From contig NZ_JAGMUK010000015.1 in the NCBI RefSeq assembly GCF_019049245.1, positions 52,749 to 116,748 of the forward strand: 64,000 bases of DNA. The letters are read 5' to 3'. The translations under genes were made by a program, and so were the position numbers. Numbering within the stretch: position 1 is the stretch's first letter; the number at the start of each line of letters is the position of its first letter. Origin of the DNA: Streptomyces sp. AC555_RSS877. Lineage in GTDB: Bacteria > Actinomycetota > Actinomycetes > Streptomycetales > Streptomycetaceae. Below are positions 29,577-39,258 of the stretch, piece after piece. The notes beneath the pieces were generated by a model. That model was not told where the DNA came from. It saw only the letters and a list, made by a program, of their open reading frames with translations, and searched no databases.

Positions 29577-30623
29577 TCAGTAGGTGACGGTGATGCGCCG
29601 GGCGAGACCGTCGACGCGGACGACACCGCCGTACGGGATGACGAGTTGGGGGTCGGTGTGCCCGAAGTCGACGTCGAGGACGATCAGGGTGTCGGGGGCG
29701 TACGCGCGCATGGCGCGCAGCACGGCCTCGCGCTGCTCGGCGGCGTAACGGGCGGCCTCCTGCGGGCTGTTGGGGCGCTCGAAGGACCAGGTCTTCGCTC
29801 GGCCCATCAGCAGCGCGGAGAAGCGCTGGAGCAGGCCGCGCTCGCCCATGCTGCGCATCGTCGTGAAGACCTCCGTGGCACTCGGCATGTCCTCCGAGGT
29901 CTCCAGGAGGAGTACGCCGCCGTCGTACTCGGTCAGATCGTGCGAGACCTCACGGTCGGCCATCAGCAGCCAGCCGAGGATCTCCAGGCATCCGCCCCAA
30001 CTACGGCCCTCGACGACCCGGTCGGCGTTCACCCAGGTCCAGCCGGTACCGGGCCGGGTCTCCGGTTCCGCGTCGAACGTCGCGGGGTCGGCCCAGTCGC
30101 GGTTGACGTCGTTCCAGCGCTCGGCGGGCTTCAACTCGTACTCGCCCGAGGTGAACAGCGCCGCGCGCAGCGACTCGGCGGTCTGGGGGTGCATGGCGCC
30201 GGGGCGGCCCAGCTCGCACATCACGGACACCCCGTGGTAGCCGACGATTCCGGCGTTGCGCAGGAACGCGAGCAGGTTCGTGTTGTCGCTCATCCCGAAG
30301 AACGGCTTCGGGTTCGCGGCGATCAACTCCCGGTCCAGCAGCGGCAGTACCGTGATCTGGTCGTCGCCGCCGATCGACGCGACGACCGCCTTGATGTCCG
30401 GGTCGGCGAAGGCGGCGTGGATGTCGTCGGCCCGCTCCTGCGGCGTGGAGCCCATCTTGCGGGTCGCCGGGTACTCGACCGGTTCGAGCCCGTACTCCTT
30501 GCGCAGCCTCTCCAGCCCCAGCTCGTGGGGGCGCGGGAAGAGCCCGGGCAGGCCGGACGAGGGCGAGATCACGGCGATGCGGTCGCCGGGTAACGGCTTG
30601 GGCGGGTAGGAGGGCGTCGTCAT
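29577..30623 (-). CDS. S66 LD-carboxypeptidase / MccF-like serine peptidase
   Basis: 348 residues from ATG 30623. S66 hallmarks: [12 protein letters not shown] at the N-terminus, [16 protein letters not shown], and [14 protein letters not shown] holding the nucleophilic serine near residue 112. The C-terminal part has [11 protein letters not shown] and [12 protein letters not shown], giving Glu/His for the Ser-Glu-His triad. Members are muramoyl-tetrapeptide LD-carboxypeptidases (peptidoglycan recycling) or MccF-type self-immunity peptidases that inactivate peptidyl-nucleotide antibiotics. A TTA codon (30591-30593, residue 11) suggests bldA-dependent, late expression. No clear SD before the ATG, so it may be leaderless. 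Confidence 0.85.
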   Translation of the reverse strand: MTTPSYPPKPLPGDRIAVISPSSGLPGLFPRPHELGLERLRKEYGLEPVEYPATRKMGSTPQERADDIHAAFADPDIKAVVASIGGDDQITVLPLLDRELIAANPKPFFGMSDNTNLLAFLRNAGIVGYHGVSVMCELGRPGAMHPQTAESLRAALFTSGEYELKPAERWNDVNRDWADPATFDAEPETRPGTGWTWVNADRVVEGRSWGGCLEILGWLLMADREVSHDLTEYDGGVLLLETSEDMPSATEVFTTMRSMGERGLLQRFSALLMGRAKTWSFERPNSPQEAARYAAEQREAVLRAMRAYAPDTLIVLDVDFGHTDPQLVIPYGGVVRVDGLARRITVTY

Positions 30624-30726
30624 ACGGGGAGGGTACGGGCGGCCGACCCGGCCCCGCACCGTGATAAACCGGGGCCGAGCAGCGGTCCTCAGCGGACCGC
30701 CCCATCCTGAACGGACCGGAGGAACC

Positions 30727-31200
30727 GTGCCCCGCACCCTGGCCAACGCCCCGATCATGATCCTCAACGGCCCCAACCTGAATCTGCTCGGCCAGCGCCA
30801 GCCGGAGATCTACGGCTCCGACACCCTCGCCGACGTCGAGGCCCTGTGTGCCAAGGCGGCGGCCGCGCACGGCGGAACGGTGGACTTCCGCCAGTCCAAC
30901 CATGAGGGTGAGCTGGTCGACTGGATCCATGAGGCGCGGCTGAACCACTGCGGGATCGTGATCAACCCGGGTGCCTACTCGCACACCTCGGTCGCGATCC
31001 TGGATGCCCTCAACACCTGTGACGGACTTCCGGTGTTGGAGGTCCACATCTCCAACATCCATCAGCGCGAGTCGTTCCGGCACCACTCGTACGTCTCGCT
31101 GCGCGCGAACGGCGTCATCGCCGGATGCGGAGTGCAGGGCTACGTTTTCGGGGTGGAGCGGGTCGCGGCGCTGGTGGGGGCGGGGCAGGCGGACGCGTAA
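30727..31200 (+). CDS. aroQ: Type II 3-dehydroquinate dehydratase
   Basis: 157 residues from GTG 30727 with GGAGGAACC before it. The type II signature is complete: [20 protein letters not shown] (with the catalytic Tyr), [17 protein letters not shown] (Asn, Glu), [16 protein letters not shown], and [14 protein letters not shown] with the catalytic His. It interconverts 3-dehydroquinate and 3-dehydroshikimate, in the shikimate pathway or quinate catabolism. Its leader contains an 8-bp inverted repeat CGGCCCCG/CGGGGCCG (about 30649-30677). No other aro gene is adjacent. Confidence 0.95.
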   Translation: MPRTLANAPIMILNGPNLNLLGQRQPEIYGSDTLADVEALCAKAAAAHGGTVDFRQSNHEGELVDWIHEARLNHCGIVINPGAYSHTSVAILDALNTCDGLPVLEVHISNIHQRESFRHHSYVSLRANGVIAGCGVQGYVFGVERVAALVGAGQADA

Positions 31201-31206
31201 ACGCTT
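31195..31206. repeat. Right copy of the 12-bp inverted repeat
   Basis: GCGTAAACGCTT, overlapping the aroQ stop codon; reverse complement of the copy at 28189-28200. Confidence 0.7.
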
Positions 31207-31239
31207 ACGCCACCCCGCGTGGCCCTTGGCCCCGGCGGC

Positions 31240-31995
31240 CTAGGGGAGACGGCCGGCCTCCACGATCCGCCGCAGAAAGCGCTGCGTGCGCTCCTGCTGC
31301 GGATCGCCGAAGATCCGCTCGGCGCTGCCGTGCTCCAGGACCACACCGCCGTCCAGGAAACACACCTGGTCGGCCACCTCGCGGGCGAAGCTCATCTCGT
31401 GCGTGGCCAGCACCATGGTCATGCCGTCGTCCTTCAGATCGCGCACGACGGCGAGGACCTCGCCCACCAGCTCGGGATCCAGCGCGGCGGTGACCTCGTC
31501 GAGCAGCAGCAGCCGGGGACGTACGGCCAGAGCGCGTGCGATCGCGACCCGCTGCTGCTGTCCGCCGCTCAGCCGGTCCGGGTACTCGCCCGCCCTGCCC
31601 GCGAGGCCGAGCCGCTCCAGCAGCTCACGCGCGCGTGCCTCGGCCTCGGCGCGGAACACGCCGTGCACACGGCGCGGGGCCAGGGTGATGTTCTCGAGGA
31701 CGGTCATGTGCGGGAACAGGTTGTACGCCTGGAAGACCACGCCTATACGGCGGCGCACCGCGTCCTGGTCGACGCGCGGATCGGTGATCTCCTCGTCGTC
31801 CAGCCAGATCGCGCCGTCGTCGATGTCCTCCAAAAGGTTGGCGCACCGCAGCAGCGTCGACTTGCCGGACCCGGACGCGCCGATCAGCGCGGTCACCGTG
31901 TGCGGGGCGACCTCCAGGTCGACGTCCCGCAGCACGACCGTGCCACCGAACGTCTTGCGGACCGACTCCATGCGCAGCACGGGGGCGTCACTCAT
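31240..31995 (-). CDS. Polar amino-acid ABC transporter, ATP-binding subunit
   Basis: 251 residues. Walker [14 protein letters not shown], signature LSGGQQQRVAIARAL, Walker B LLLLDEVTAALDPELVGEV, and a switch His in VLATHEMSFARE, exactly as in GlnQ/HisP-type ATPases. Its ATG overlaps the permease stop by 4 nt (ATGA). Energises uptake in the operon with the permease and binding protein upstream. Confidence 0.95.
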   Translation of the reverse strand: MSDAPVLRMESVRKTFGGTVVLRDVDLEVAPHTVTALIGASGSGKSTLLRCANLLEDIDDGAIWLDDEEITDPRVDQDAVRRRIGVVFQAYNLFPHMTVLENITLAPRRVHGVFRAEAEARARELLERLGLAGRAGEYPDRLSGGQQQRVAIARALAVRPRLLLLDEVTAALDPELVGEVLAVVRDLKDDGMTMVLATHEMSFAREVADQVCFLDGGVVLEHGSAERIFGDPQQERTQRFLRRIVEAGRLP

Positions 31996-32876
31996 AGGGA
32001 TCCTCCCTGGGCCCGCTTACGGTCCATCCGGGCCGTCACCCAGTCAGTGAACCGTGTCATGGGGATGGTCAGCGCCACGAAGACCAGGCCCGCGACGATG
32101 TACGGCGTGTAGTTGAGGCTGCGGCCGACGATGATGTCGGCGGCCCGCACGGCGTCCACCGCGCCGCCGATCGACACGAGCCCGGTGTCCTTCTGGAGCG
32201 ACACCAGGTCGTTGAGCAGCGGCGGCACCTGGCGGCGTACCGCTTGCGGGAGGACGACGTACCGCAGCGCCTGTCGGTTGTTGAGGCCGAGCGAGCGGGC
32301 CGCGGCGCGCTGCGAGGGGTGCACGGACTCGATGCCGGCGCGGAACACCTCGGCGACGTACGCCGAGTACGTCAGCGTCAGCGCCGTACCGCCCAGCAGC
32401 ACCGGGTCGACGGTGACACCCTGCAGCCGCAGTGCGGGCACGCCGAGGACCACGATCATCAGGTTGATGATGAGCGGCAGGCCCCGGAAGAAGTCGGTGT
32501 ACGCGGCGGCGAGCACGCGCAGCGGGAAGAACACCGGGCCGCGCAGGGTGCGTGCGACGGCTATGAGCATCCCGAGGACGAGTACGGCAGCGCCGCAGAT
32601 CAGCAGCAGCCGGACGTTGAGCCACAGTCCTTCGAGGACCTTGGGCAACGCCTCGCGCGCGTACTCGGCGCTGAAGAACGTTTCTTTGGTGCGCGCCCAG
32701 CCGGGGGCGTTGACGACGACCAGGTAGAGCACGACGCCTGTGACCAGCGTCGAGAGTGCGCCGATCGCGGTGGCGCGGCGGGAGCGGGCGCGCTTGTAGG
32801 CCTCGCGGTCGATGCGCCGCTGCGAGGGGACGTATCCCTCACTCTCCTGGCCGGACTCGTCCTTGGTGAGCGTCAC
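31992..32876 (-). CDS. Polar amino-acid ABC transporter, permease
   Basis: 294 residues from GTG 32876, overlapping the binding-protein stop (GTGA). After a charged N-terminal ~45 residues come a lone helix and the HisM/GlnP permease domain (LNVRLLLICGAAVLVLGM, YTDFFRGLPLIINLMIVVL). The EAA loop reads EVFRAGIESVHPSQRAAARSLGL. It docks on the ATPase encoded next. Only one permease is present, so a homodimer is expected. Confidence 0.93.
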   Translation of the reverse strand: MTLTKDESGQESEGYVPSQRRIDREAYKRARSRRATAIGALSTLVTGVVLYLVVVNAPGWARTKETFFSAEYAREALPKVLEGLWLNVRLLLICGAAVLVLGMLIAVARTLRGPVFFPLRVLAAAYTDFFRGLPLIINLMIVVLGVPALRLQGVTVDPVLLGGTALTLTYSAYVAEVFRAGIESVHPSQRAAARSLGLNNRQALRYVVLPQAVRRQVPPLLNDLVSLQKDTGLVSIGGAVDAVRAADIIVGRSLNYTPYIVAGLVFVALTIPMTRFTDWVTARMDRKRAQGGSL

Positions 32877-33757
32877 TTGAGTACGGGTGCGTCGACGGCC
32901 TCGGACAGCCACTGCTGCTCGACCTTCGCCAGCGTGCCCCTCTCGCGCAGGGCGTCGACGGCGTCCGTCACGCACGAGGTGAGCGCGCTGCCCTTGTCGA
33001 GCACGAGCCCGAACTGCTCCGGCGTACCGCCCTGGTTCTCGAACTGCCCCACGATCGTCGCGTCCGTGACCTCGGCCGCGGTGATGTAGAAGGCGGTCGG
33101 CAGGTCGACGACGATGGCGTCGACCTGGCCGTTCTGCAGGGCGGACTTGGCCTGGTCGTTCTTGGCGTAGGCGGCGGGCTCCCGAGTCGGCTTCACCACG
33201 TCGTCGATGTAGTTGAGGCTGGTGGTGCCGACCTGGGCGCCCAGCTTGAGGTCCTTCAGGTCGGCGAGGCTCGTCGCCTTCGCGGCCTTGCTGTCCTTGA
33301 GGGCGATGACGGCCTGACGCACGTCGTAGTAGCCGGACGAGAAGTCCACGGCCTTCTTGCGCTCGTCGCTGATCGACACCTGGTTGATGTCGAAGTCGAA
33401 CGTCTTTTCGCCGGGCGCGAAGGCCTTGTTGAAGGGAACGCTCTGCCAGACGACGGCGCTCTTGTCGTAGCCGAGCTCCTTCGCCACGGCGTACGCGACC
33501 GCGGACTCGAAGCCCTCGCCGTTCGCGGGCTTGCCGTCCTTGAACCACGGCTCGTACGCGGGCTCGTCGGTGGCGATCGTCAGTTTGCCGGAGGTCTCGG
33601 TGGCCAGCTTGCCCTTGGCGCAGGTGGTCCCGGCCGACCCCGAAGGCGTGTCGGCCGCCTTCTCCTCCGGCTGCGGAGCGCAGCCGACAGCGGTGGCGAG
33701 CAGGGCTGTGGTCGCGGCGGCGAGGGCGCGGCGCAGCGGGCGCGAGGCAGGAGGCAT
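32873..33757 (-). CDS. Polar amino-acid ABC transporter, substrate-binding lipoprotein
   Basis: 294 residues from ATG 33757, chosen because it places a signal sequence (RALAAATTALLATAVGC) at the start; ATG 33817 would add 20 residues before it. The cysteine in AVGCAPQ is a plausible, weak lipobox. SBP family 3 features follow: KLTIATDEPAYEPWF, GEGFESAVAYAVAKELGY, FDFDINQVSISDERKKAVDFS, LGAQVGTTSLNYIDDVV and QVDAIVVDLPTAFYI. It likely binds a polar or charged amino acid and delivers it to the permease. No SD is visible at either start. Confidence 0.92.
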   Translation of the reverse strand: MPPASRPLRRALAAATTALLATAVGCAPQPEEKAADTPSGSAGTTCAKGKLATETSGKLTIATDEPAYEPWFKDGKPANGEGFESAVAYAVAKELGYDKSAVVWQSVPFNKAFAPGEKTFDFDINQVSISDERKKAVDFSSGYYDVRQAVIALKDSKAAKATSLADLKDLKLGAQVGTTSLNYIDDVVKPTREPAAYAKNDQAKSALQNGQVDAIVVDLPTAFYITAAEVTDATIVGQFENQGGTPEQFGLVLDKGSALTSCVTDAVDALRERGTLAKVEQQWLSEAVDAPVLK

Positions 33758-34262
33758 GGCGGGAGAGTGGCAGTCCGCCGCCCCGTTTGTCGAGGTCACG
33801 GCAAGATTCGTCCGCATGGTGGGAACGGGTGTTTCATTCTTGTGAACGCGTCCCGTGAGGCGATGCTCGCCGGGGGCCGCCGGTCGAGGGCGGGGATCGG
33901 AAGACCGGCGGCCCGTACCGCGCAGGAGCCGTCGTCCTGGGCGGGGCTGCCACCAGTTGACTGCGCAACCACGTACGCCGGGAGCGCGCGTACGGCACCG
34001 GCGTGAGCGAAGAGTTCACACGGGGCGCGTGTGCGGAGTGGGCGCGGGGCTCACACTCATCGCCGCGCGCCCGTGCTGGTCGCCCACCCTCGCGGGCCGG
34101 GGGGGGGAGGGGGGGGCACTCGTCGGCCGCGTGCACCGGTCGCTCACCAGCCCCGTGCGAGGGGAGCCCGCGCAGGACGCCGGCGAGCGCGAGGGATTCA
34201 CACGGGGCGAGCCCTCCTCGCCCTGCGCGCCGGATGCTCACGGTCCCCGCAACGGGCGGTGG
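33758..34262. other. 505-bp intergenic region with G-runs and short repeats
   Basis: No coding frame with Streptomyces GC3 is evident. Two direct repeats TTCACACGGGGCG lie at 34015-34027 and 34197-34209, and G-runs of nine bases each occur about 34098-34118. Segments resemble the 3' end of the next gene (CACCAGCCCCG at about 34145 and 34265), as if part of that end was copied. It must hold the promoter of the amino-acid ABC operon. Confidence 0.5.
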
Positions 34263-34919
34263 TCACCAGCCCCGCGCGTGCCACTCCGGCAGATGCGGCC
34301 GCTCCGCGCCCAGCGTCGTGTCGTTGCCGTGCCCGGGGTACACCCATGCCTCGTCGGGGAGGGCGTCGAAGATCTTCGTCTCGACGTCGTGGATCAGGCT
34401 GGCGAACGCCTTCGGGTCCTTGCGGGTGTTGCCCACCCCGCCCGGGAACAGGCAGTCGCCGGTGAAGACATGGGGATGCCCGTGCGGGTCGTCGTAGACG
34501 AGGGCGATCGAGCCCGGCGTGTGGCCGACCAGATGGCGCGCGGTGAGTTCCACGTGCCCCACGCGGATGGTGTCGCCGTCGTCGACCAGGACGTCGGTCG
34601 GCACGGGGATGCCGTCCGCGTCGTCCCGACCCGCGTACGTGCGCGCGCCCGTGGCCGCGACGACCTCGGCGAGCGCCTGCCAGTGGTCACCGTGCTGGTG
34701 CGTGGTGACGACCGACGCGATGCCGTCCTCGCCGATGCTGCCGAGCAGGGTGCCGGCGTCGTTGGCGGCGTCGATCAGCAGTTGCTCGTCCGTGGCCCGG
34801 CAGCGCAGTACATAGGCGTTGTTGTTCATGGGTCCGACCGCGATCTTCGTGATCATCACGTCTCGCAGTTCGTGCACGTCGGCCGGGCCGCCGACCGTCA
34901 CCACTCCGCTGTACGTCAT
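34263..34919 (-). CDS. Metallo-beta-lactamase-fold hydrolase (glyoxalase II-like)
   Basis: 218 residues from ATG 34919. The metal motif THQHGDHW matches HxHxDH, followed by ARHLVGHTPGSIALV (third His), VFTGDCLFPGGVGNT (bridging Asp) and YPGHGNDTTLG (last His). Length and motif order match glyoxalase II-like hydrolases of thioesters, possibly mycothiol-linked in actinobacteria. Substrate not known. Confidence 0.88.
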   Translation of the reverse strand: MTYSGVVTVGGPADVHELRDVMITKIAVGPMNNNAYVLRCRATDEQLLIDAANDAGTLLGSIGEDGIASVVTTHQHGDHWQALAEVVAATGARTYAGRDDADGIPVPTDVLVDDGDTIRVGHVELTARHLVGHTPGSIALVYDDPHGHPHVFTGDCLFPGGVGNTRKDPKAFASLIHDVETKIFDALPDEAWVYPGHGNDTTLGAERPHLPEWHARGW

Positions 34920-34966
34920 GACGTTCAGCCTATAGCGGGGGAGGGGCCCGGCCGAGGCGGAGCGGA

Positions 34967-35650
34967 CTACAGCGGGGGAAGGGCCGGCAGCGGGCCGCCG
35001 GCCACGGTCAGAGCGGATCCGTCGCGGCGCCCCGCGAGCCAGCCCAGCAGGTCGGCCCGGTGGCCGGTGACGGTGATCCGAGCCGTCCCGTCACGGCCGG
35101 TCGGGATTTGCCGGCCGTCCTGCTCGATCAGCACGGCGGGTACGTCGGGATGGCCCCGGAAGCGGTCGGCGAGGAAGTCGATCTCCCGCTGGGTGAAGTC
35201 CCCGGGGAGGTCTTCCAGGTTGTACCCGATGCCGAGGTCCACATGGTGCAGCTCCACCTCGATCCAGCGCCGGAACGGCACCCGGGACGCGGAGTCGGTG
35301 ACCCCGTTGCGCAGCTCCACCGTGCGCGACCAGTCCGCCGGCCCGGCCCCCGCCTCCTGGAAGCGCGCCGCGCTGTCGCGGAGGTCGGTGAGCTGGACGG
35401 AGAGGGGGCGCGGCGCGTCCCGCTCGATGTCGGTGTCCCGGGCGTCCGCGGAGGCGTACATGGGACGGCCTTCGAGGACGTTCACGAGGGCGTCCGCGTT
35501 GCGGGCCAGGTGGGCGAGGACGTGGCCGCGGGTCCAGCCGGGCAGCCGTGACGGCTCGGTCACAGCCGAGTTGTCCAGTTTGGTGACTGCGATGAGCAAG
35601 CGTTCGGTAGCGTCACGTACAGACGCCAGGTCATGCGCGTGATCAATCAT
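34967..35650 (-). CDS. Maleylpyruvate isomerase/mycothiol-dependent DinB-like protein
   Basis: 227 residues from ATG 35650. N-terminal DinB/MDMPI helical bundle: LASVRDATERLLIAVTKLD, RLPGWTRGHVLAHLARNADAL (first His), and later RRWIEVELHHVDLGIGY (His-His pair), the three-His metal site of mycothiol-dependent isomerases. Residues ~160-227 form the smaller C-terminal domain. It sits beside the glyoxalase II-like gene in the same direction (47 nt), suggesting a thiol-linked detoxification pair; reaction unknown. Confidence 0.85.
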   Translation of the reverse strand: MIDHAHDLASVRDATERLLIAVTKLDNSAVTEPSRLPGWTRGHVLAHLARNADALVNVLEGRPMYASADARDTDIERDAPRPLSVQLTDLRDSAARFQEAGAGPADWSRTVELRNGVTDSASRVPFRRWIEVELHHVDLGIGYNLEDLPGDFTQREIDFLADRFRGHPDVPAVLIEQDGRQIPTGRDGTARITVTGHRADLLGWLAGRRDGSALTVAGGPLPALPPL

Positions 35651-35875
35651 GGTGCTGACCCTAGCTCCGGCCACACCTTCGGGTGAAGCTCGTGTAGCGG
35701 AACCGTAAATCGAATGCACGTGCTATATGGTCGGGCGTGGCGTCGGGCATGCTGGAGAGCCGGGGATTGTTTACGCATCCGGGAATCCGACCGGCGTTGT
35801 CAGTGGCTCCCCCTAGTCTGAGAAAGCACGGGGGCCTCGCCCCTGTCACTTCTCTCAAGAAAGGTGCGGACCGGC

Positions 35876-38800
35876 GTGGCCGACCGTCTCATCGTCCGTG
35901 GCGCGCGCGAGCACAACCTGAAGAACGTCTCGCTCGACCTGCCTCGCGACTCGCTCATCGTCTTCACGGGCCTGTCCGGGTCGGGCAAGTCCTCCCTGGC
36001 CTTCGACACCATCTTCGCCGAGGGCCAGCGGCGCTACGTGGAGTCGCTCTCCTCGTACGCCCGCCAGTTCCTCGGTCAGATGGACAAGCCCGACGTCGAC
36101 TTCATCGAGGGCCTCTCGCCCGCGGTCTCCATCGACCAGAAGTCGACCTCGCGCAACCCGCGCTCGACGGTCGGCACCATCACCGAGGTCTACGACTATC
36201 TGCGACTGCTCTTCGCGCGCATCGGCAAGCCGCACTGCCCCGAGTGCGGCCGTCCGATCTCGCGCCAGTCGCCGCAGGCCATCGTCGACAGGGTCCTGGA
36301 GCTGCCGGAGGGGAGCCGCTTCCAGGTGCTGTCGCCGCTCGTCCGTGAGCGCAAGGGCGAGTTCGTCGACCTCTTCGCCGATCTCCAGACCAAGGGCTAC
36401 TCCCGCGCGCGCGTCGACGGCGAGACGATTCAGCTCTCCAACCCGCCCATGCTGAAGAAGCAGGAGAAGCACACCATCGAGGTGGTCATCGACCGCCTCA
36501 CGGTGAAGGACTCCGCCAAGCGTCGCCTCACCGACTCCGTGGAGACCGCGCTCGGCCTGTCCGGCGGCATGGTCGTGCTCGACTTCGTCGACCTCGCCGA
36601 GGACGACCCGGAGCGCGAGCGCATGTACTCGGAGCACCTGTACTGCGCGTACGACGACCTGTCCTTCGAGGAGATGGAGCCCCGTTCCTTCTCCTTCAAC
36701 TCGCCCTTCGGTGCCTGCCCGGACTGCACGGGTATCGGCACGCGCATGGAGGTCGACCCGGAGCTGATCGTCCCGGACGAGGACAAGTCCCTCGACGAGG
36801 GCGCCATCCACCCCTGGTCGCACGGCCACACCAAGGACTACTTCGGCCGACTGATCGGCGCCCTCGCGGACGCCCTGGGATTCCGTACGGACATCCCCTT
36901 CGCCGGTCTGCCGCAGCGCGCCAAGAAGGCACTGCTCCACGGCCACAAGACGCAGATCGAGGTCCGGTACCGCAACCGCTACGGACGCGAGCGTGTGTAC
37001 ACCACGCCCTTCGAAGGCGCCGTCCCGTTCATCAAGCGCCGGCACAGCGAGTCCGAGAGCGACGCCAGCCGGGAGCGCTTCGAGGGCTACATGCGCGAGG
37101 TCCCCTGCCCGACCTGTGAGGGCACGCGCCTCAAGCCGGTGGTCCTCGCGGTCACGATCATGGAGAAGTCGATCGCCGAGGTCTCCGGCATGTCCATCAG
37201 TGACTGCGCGGACTTCCTGGGCCGGCTGAAGCTGAGCGCCCGCGACAAGAAGATCGCCGAGCGTGTGCTGAAGGAGGTCAACGAGCGGCTGAGGTTCCTG
37301 GTCGACGTCGGCCTGGACTACCTCTCGCTGAACCGTGCGGCCGGCACCCTCTCCGGCGGCGAGGCCCAGCGCATCCGTCTCGCCACCCAGATCGGCTCCG
37401 GCCTGGTCGGCGTCCTGTACGTCCTCGACGAGCCGTCCATCGGCCTGCACCAGCGCGACAACCACCGGCTCATCGAGACCCTGGTCCGGCTGCGCGACAT
37501 GGGCAACACGCTGATCGTCGTCGAGCACGACGAGGACACCATCAAGGTCGCCGACTGGATCGTCGACATCGGCCCCGGCGCGGGCGAGCACGGCGGCAAG
37601 GTCGTGCACAGCGGATCCCTGAAGGAACTGCTGGCCAACCCGGAGTCCATGACCGGCCAGTACCTGTCCGGCAAGAAGGCCATTCCGCTGCCCGACGTCC
37701 GGCGCCCGCAGGACCCGTCCCGCCGGCTCACGGTGCACGGCGCCCGCGAGAACAACCTCCAGGACATCGACGTGTCCTTCCCGCTGGGCGTGTTCACGGC
37801 GGTCACGGGCGTGTCCGGCTCCGGCAAGTCGACGCTGGTCAACGACATCCTGTACACGCACCTGGCCCGCGAGCTCAACGGCGCCCGGAGCGTTCCGGGG
37901 CGGCACACGCGCGTGGACGGCGACGACCTCGTCGACAAGGTCGTCCACGTCGACCAGTCGCCCATCGGCCGTACGCCCCGGTCGAACCCGGCGACGTACA
38001 CCGGCGTCTTCGACCACGTCCGCAAGCTGTTCGCCGAGACCACCGAGGCGAAGATCCGCGGCTACCTGCCCGGCCGCTTCTCCTTCAACGTCAAGGGCGG
38101 CCGCTGCGAGAACTGCGCGGGCGACGGCACGATCAAGATCGAGATGAACTTCCTCCCGGACGTGTACGTCCCGTGCGAGGTCTGCCACGGTGCCCGGTAC
38201 AACCGGGAGACCCTGGACGTCCACTACAAGGGCAAGTCCATCGCCGACATCCTGAACATGCCGATCGAGGAGGCCATGCACTTCTTCGAGGCCGTGCCCG
38301 CGATCTCCCGCCACCTGAAGACGCTCAACGACGTCGGTCTCGGCTACGTCCGTCTCGGCCAGTCCGCGACCACGCTCTCCGGTGGCGAGGCCCAGCGGGT
38401 GAAGCTCGCCAGCGAGCTCCAGAAGCGCTCCACCGGCCGCACGGTCTACGTCCTGGACGAGCCGACCACCGGTCTGCACTTCGAGGACATCAGCAAGCTG
38501 CTCACCGTCCTGGCCGGTCTCGTCGACAAGGGCAACACGGTCATCGTCATCGAGCACAACCTCGACGTGATCAAGACCGCCGACTGGGTCGTCGACATGG
38601 GTCCCGAGGGTGGCGCCGGCGGCGGCCTGGTCGTCGCCGAGGGCACGCCCGAGCAGGTCGCCGGCGTCCCGGCCAGCCACACCGGCAAGTTCCTCCGGGA
38701 GATCCTCGACTCCGACCGGATCAGCGACGCGGACCCGGTGAAGGCCCCGCGCAAGACGGCCGTCAGGAAGACGGCGGCCAAGAAGGCGGTGGCGGCCACG

Positions 38801-39016
38801 ACGGCGGTGAGGAAGACGGCGACGGCCAGGACGACCACCACGACGACGGCCGAGGACGTCGACACCACGGCGGCCAAGAAGGCGACCGCGGCCAAGAAGG
38901 CGACGGCGGTCACGAAGGCGACCGCGGCCACGAAGGCAACGGCGGCCACGAAGGCGACCGCGGCCACGAAGAAGGCCGCGCCGGCGAAGAAGACGACCCG
39001 GACCCGCAAGGCCTGA
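35876..39016 (+). CDS. uvrA: Excinuclease ABC subunit A with histone-H1-like tail
   Basis: 1046 residues from GTG 35876. UvrA is the damage-recognition ATPase of nucleotide excision repair. First [22 protein letters not shown]; zinc module CPECGRPI and later [10 protein letters not shown]; signature [14 protein letters not shown]. Second [19 protein letters not shown]; zinc module [14 protein letters not shown]; signature [15 protein letters not shown] and Walker [16 protein letters not shown]. From residue ~951 on there are ~95 residues of Lys/Ala/Thr repeats (units such as [13 protein letters not shown]), unlike the compact C-terminus of E. coli UvrA. Repeats of this type resemble histone H1 and the HupS/Hlp tails of actinobacteria and may bind DNA. 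Confidence 0.97.
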   Translation: MADRLIVRGAREHNLKNVSLDLPRDSLIVFTGLSGSGKSSLAFDTIFAEGQRRYVESLSSYARQFLGQMDKPDVDFIEGLSPAVSIDQKSTSRNPRSTVGTITEVYDYLRLLFARIGKPHCPECGRPISRQSPQAIVDRVLELPEGSRFQVLSPLVRERKGEFVDLFADLQTKGYSRARVDGETIQLSNPPMLKKQEKHTIEVVIDRLTVKDSAKRRLTDSVETALGLSGGMVVLDFVDLAEDDPERERMYSEHLYCAYDDLSFEEMEPRSFSFNSPFGACPDCTGIGTRMEVDPELIVPDEDKSLDEGAIHPWSHGHTKDYFGRLIGALADALGFRTDIPFAGLPQRAKKALLHGHKTQIEVRYRNRYGRERVYTTPFEGAVPFIKRRHSESESDASRERFEGYMREVPCPTCEGTRLKPVVLAVTIMEKSIAEVSGMSISDCADFLGRLKLSARDKKIAERVLKEVNERLRFLVDVGLDYLSLNRAAGTLSGGEAQRIRLATQIGSGLVGVLYVLDEPSIGLHQRDNHRLIETLVRLRDMGNTLIVVEHDEDTIKVADWIVDIGPGAGEHGGKVVHSGSLKELLANPESMTGQYLSGKKAIPLPDVRRPQDPSRRLTVHGARENNLQDIDVSFPLGVFTAVTGVSGSGKSTLVNDILYTHLARELNGARSVPGRHTRVDGDDLVDKVVHVDQSPIGRTPRSNPATYTGVFDHVRKLFAETTEAKIRGYLPGRFSFNVKGGRCENCAGDGTIKIEMNFLPDVYVPCEVCHGARYNRETLDVHYKGKSIADILNMPIEEAMHFFEAVPAISRHLKTLNDVGLGYVRLGQSATTLSGGEAQRVKLASELQKRSTGRTVYVLDEPTTGLHFEDISKLLTVLAGLVDKGNTVIVIEHNLDVIKTADWVVDMGPEGGAGGGLVVAEGTPEQVAGVPASHTGKFLREILDSDRISDADPVKAPRKTAVRKTAAKKAVAATTAVRKTATARTTTTTTAEDVDTTAAKKATAAKKATAVTKATAATKATAATKATAATKKAAPAKKTTRTRKA

Positions 39017-39085
39017 CGAGGAGAGCCGAACAGACGGGGAGAGTCTGACACCGACAGGGGAGTCGGACGAGGGACCACCTGGAGG

Positions 39086-39124
39086 GGACCGCTGCGGGGC
39101 GAGGACAAGCACCCGCAGCGGTCC
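39086..39124 (+). terminator. Hairpin after uvrA
   Basis: Perfect 13-bp stem (39086-39098 with 39112-39124), 13-nt loop, 69 bp after the uvrA stop. No T-tract. Confidence 0.8.
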
Positions 39125-39258
39125 GCGCCTGCCCTCCTCCAGCGCGGACCGCCCTCATGCGTTCTTGCCCCGCCTCTGCGCTTACGCCATCGTGACCTTG
39201 GCGGATCGGCCCGTGACGACGTGGGCACGCCCCGCTGACGACCACGGAGGGGGAGCCG

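Noticed and set aside
35855..39112. 1085-codon open frame antisense to uvrA
   Set aside because: High-GC codon bias opens the opposite strand; the product is repetitive V/L/D/G sequence with no domain, and uvrA is certain.
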